The translations under genes and the position numbers were made by a program. Below are positions 4,847 to 6,464 of a DNA stretch of 6,464 nt, piece by piece. This DNA is from JBMYQA01 sp049600855 (GTDB lineage Bacteria > Bacteroidota > Bacteroidia > Cytophagales > Flammeovirgaceae): assembly GCA_049600855.1 (NCBI GenBank), contig JBMYQA010000327.1, positions 1-6,464 on the forward strand, given 5' to 3'. Numbering within the stretch: position 1 is the first letter of the stretch; each line of letters opens with the position of its first letter. The notes beneath the pieces are model-generated. The model did not search any database, had not been told where the DNA came from, and saw nothing but the letters and a program-made list of their open reading frames with translations.

Positions 4847-6337
4847 CTACTCCTCATACGCCCATTCAATGCGATCTCGCATATCTTTCACTACAATCCC
4901 CATCTCCTTAAAATCGGCACGAATGGCATCTACTTTATCATAATCCTTAGCAAGTTTCGCTTCCTCGTAATTCTTCAAAATGATAGAAATGGCTTTTTTA
5001 TTCACTTGAGGAGGTTCGTCTTTCAATCCCAATACATTTTCAACGACTCCAATAAAAGTTTCTTTCATTTTATTGAACGTCTCTTCTGTATAAGAAGCGA
5101 TGGCTACATTACCAAGGTGTATACCATTGATTTTTTTAATCATATTAAACAAGCCTGCAATAGCTACCGCAGTATTAAAATCATCATTCATTCCTCTAAA
5201 AACGGAGTTGATGATGCTTTCCATTTGCTTTTGCTGCTTTTCAGGTTTTTCTACCGAATCGTCTGCTACATAGTTCAGCTCTTTGAGGGTGCGTAACCCA
5301 TTCATGAGTTTGCGATATCCTTTGCCCGCAGCATCTAAAGCATCATTCGACAAATCCATCGTACTGCGATAATGTGCTTGCAAAAAGGCAAAGCGCAACA
5401 CCATTGGACTGTAGGCTTTAGCTAAAAGCGGATTTGAGCCCTCGAAAATTTCTTCAGGTAAAATTACATTACCTACCGACTTACTCATTTTTGCCCCATT
5501 TAAGGTAAGCATATTGGAGTGAAGCCAATATTTGACAGGAGTTTTTCCGTCTCCACAACACCTCGATTGCGCAATTTCACATTCGTGATGGGGGAACTTC
5601 AAATCCATTCCTCCACCATGAATATCAAACTCTTCGCCTAAATATTTGGTACTCATTACAGAACACTCCAAGTGCCAACCAGGAAAACCATCTCCCCAAG
5701 GCGAAGGCCAACGCATGATGTGTTGTGGCGATGCTTTTTTCCACAAGGCAAAGTCATTCGGATCTTCTTTTTCACTTTGACCATCTAGCGCTCTTGATCC
5801 TGCTTGCAAATCTTCCACTTTCTTTCCAGAAAGCTCGCCATAAGGATGCACCTCCATGTATTTAGACAAGTCAAAATATACGGAACCATTCACTTCATAG
5901 GCAAAGCCTTTTTCCAATAACTCTTGGGTCATTTGGATTTGCTCAATGATATGGCCTGTAGCTGCGGGTTCTATGCTTGGTGGAATATTATTGAGTCGAT
6001 CCATGATGCGATGAAAACCATTGCTGTACTTTTGAACAATCTCCATCGGTTCCAAACCTTCTAGTTTTGCACGTTTCGCAATACGATCTTCTCCTTCGCC
6101 ATCATCTAACAAATGGCCAACATCAGTAATATTTCTAACATACCGCACCTTGTAGCCAAGGTAGTTCAGGTAACGATAAATCACATCAAATGCAGTGAAT
6201 GTACGACAATTTCCTAAATGAACGTCACTATATACGGTAGGCCCACATACATACATCCCTACAAAAGGGGCATTTAGTGGGGTAAATACTTCTTTCTTCC
6301 GACTAAGGGAATTGTAGAGTTTCAATTGTTGCTGCAT
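4847..6337 (-). CDS. cysS: Cysteinyl-tRNA synthetase
   Basis: This is a class I aminoacyl-tRNA synthetase that activates cysteine with ATP and charges tRNA-Cys in the cytoplasm. The 496 residues make a full-length protein. The N-terminal catalytic core has MYVCGPTVYSDVHLGNCRTF (28-47), containing the HIGH-type motif as HLGN (40-43), and the KMSKS loop (283-287). The zinc ligands that select cysteine are visible as Cys31, Cys225 (WHLEC), His250 and Glu254 (FPHHECE). FALWK (196-200) and the FPGWHLECSVMS block (218-229) are family hallmarks. The C-terminal part (about 345-496) is the helical tRNA-binding region, with MNDDFNTAVAI (383-393) typical of the DALR-like domain. The ATG at 6337 is the natural start; no Shine-Dalgarno precedes it. 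It is monocistronic by context: its own terminator lies downstream, and no gene is visible upstream within the window. Confidence 0.98.
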   Translation of the reverse strand: MQQQLKLYNSLSRKKEVFTPLNAPFVGMYVCGPTVYSDVHLGNCRTFTAFDVIYRYLNYLGYKVRYVRNITDVGHLLDDGEGEDRIAKRAKLEGLEPMEIVQKYSNGFHRIMDRLNNIPPSIEPAATGHIIEQIQMTQELLEKGFAYEVNGSVYFDLSKYMEVHPYGELSGKKVEDLQAGSRALDGQSEKEDPNDFALWKKASPQHIMRWPSPWGDGFPGWHLECSVMSTKYLGEEFDIHGGGMDLKFPHHECEIAQSRCCGDGKTPVKYWLHSNMLTLNGAKMSKSVGNVILPEEIFEGSNPLLAKAYSPMVLRFAFLQAHYRSTMDLSNDALDAAGKGYRKLMNGLRTLKELNYVADDSVEKPEKQQKQMESIINSVFRGMNDDFNTAVAIAGLFNMIKKINGIHLGNVAIASYTEETFNKMKETFIGVVENVLGLKDEPPQVNKKAISIILKNYEEAKLAKDYDKVDAIRADFKEMGIVVKDMRDRIEWAYEE

Positions 6338-6342
6338 AAGCG

Positions 6343-6350
6343 CAAAACTA
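6343..6350 (-). promoter_or_regulatory. Candidate -7 element just upstream of cysS
   Basis: On the minus strand TAGTTTTG matches TAnnTTTG exactly, but it ends only 5 bp before the cysS ATG, so transcription would begin at or almost at the start codon (leaderless). No -33 TTTG lies at the expected distance. An alternative, TATTTTTA (6355-6348), is 16 bp from an upstream TTG. Neither is convincing alone. Confidence 0.25.
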
Positions 6351-6385
6351 ATAAAAATAAGGGTTTGTTGTTTGGCAATCAGCCT

Positions 6386-6402
6386 GTTAAAAATGCGTTA
6401 AA
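6386..6402. promoter_or_regulatory. GTTAAA pair 11 bp apart upstream of cysS
   Basis: GTTAAA occurs at 6386-6391 and 6397-6402, i.e. TTTAAC-N5-TTTAAC on the strand of cysS. Spacing and unit match the four-unit array at 299-335. It sits 49 bp upstream of the cysS start, a possible place for an activator. Two short AT-rich units can arise by chance, so binding by the same regulator is only a possibility. Confidence 0.25.
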
Positions 6403-6426
6403 GATTACCACAGCAATTCTCACTTT

Positions 6427-6464
6427 GTCATCTTGAACGATAGTGAAAGATCTACGTGCCCATT
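6427..6464. repeat. Interspersed intergenic repeat of the GTCATCTTGAACGA...GAAAGATCT type
   Basis: The segment starting GTCATCTTGAACGA (6427-6440) and ending GTGAAAGATCT (6443-6453) matches, from memory, a short repeat family seen many times between genes in Bacteroidota and some other phyla (variants of GTCATTCTGAGCGAAG followed by GAAGAATCT). It has weak internal dyad symmetry (ATCTT 6430-6434, AAGAT 6447-6451). The element may continue beyond the right edge, so its full length is not visible. It codes for nothing recognisable. Confidence 0.5.

Noticed and set aside
5006..5296. Plus-strand frame of 96 codons inside cysS
   Set aside because: Antisense to the helical C-terminal part of a certain gene; no family resemblance.

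Overview
The window looks like chromosomal DNA from a member of the Bacteroidota, probably a marine Cytophagales-type bacterium. This is inferred from features, not from a database match: AT-rich DNA, almost no Shine-Dalgarno sequences before the main genes, several matches to the Bacteroidota -7 promoter element TAnnTTTG, a stand-alone MnmD methyltransferase, a membrane-attached AraC-type regulator, a HAMP-less histidine kinase with a large periplasmic domain, and an intergenic repeat of a kind common in these genomes.

Left side (1-3471). A minus-strand gene for a secreted protein enters from the left edge, with only its first 55 codons present. A 283-bp divergent control region (166-448) separates it from a plus-strand three-gene operon: an unrecognised 202-residue lipoprotein, a sensor histidine kinase of 551 residues and an OmpR/PhoB-type response regulator of 233 residues. 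The kinase and regulator genes overlap by 14 bp, and a clear intrinsic terminator follows the regulator. The control region holds the most striking non-coding signal in the window: four GTTAA units spaced 11, 10 and 10 bp apart, i.e. on one face of the helix. This is the architecture expected of an OmpR/PhoB-family operator. It lies beside a good -7 box that points at the secreted-protein gene. A plausible reading is that the response regulator binds here, controlling the secreted protein, its own operon, or both.

Right side (3488-6464). All genes are on the minus strand and converge on the terminator. cysS (cysteinyl-tRNA synthetase) ends in a strong hairpin terminator. A separate unit follows, in which a one-membrane-span AraC-type regulator sits 1 bp upstream of mnmD, a tRNA wobble-uridine methyltransferase with no usable ATG start. 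The short region upstream of cysS holds a second 11-bp-spaced GTTAAA pair and, near the right edge, part of an interspersed repeat.

Most of the window is housekeeping or ordinary regulatory content. The parts worth following up are the lipoprotein/kinase/regulator operon with its phased operator, the chain of tiny reading frames ahead of the lipoprotein, and the truncated-looking membrane AraC protein.
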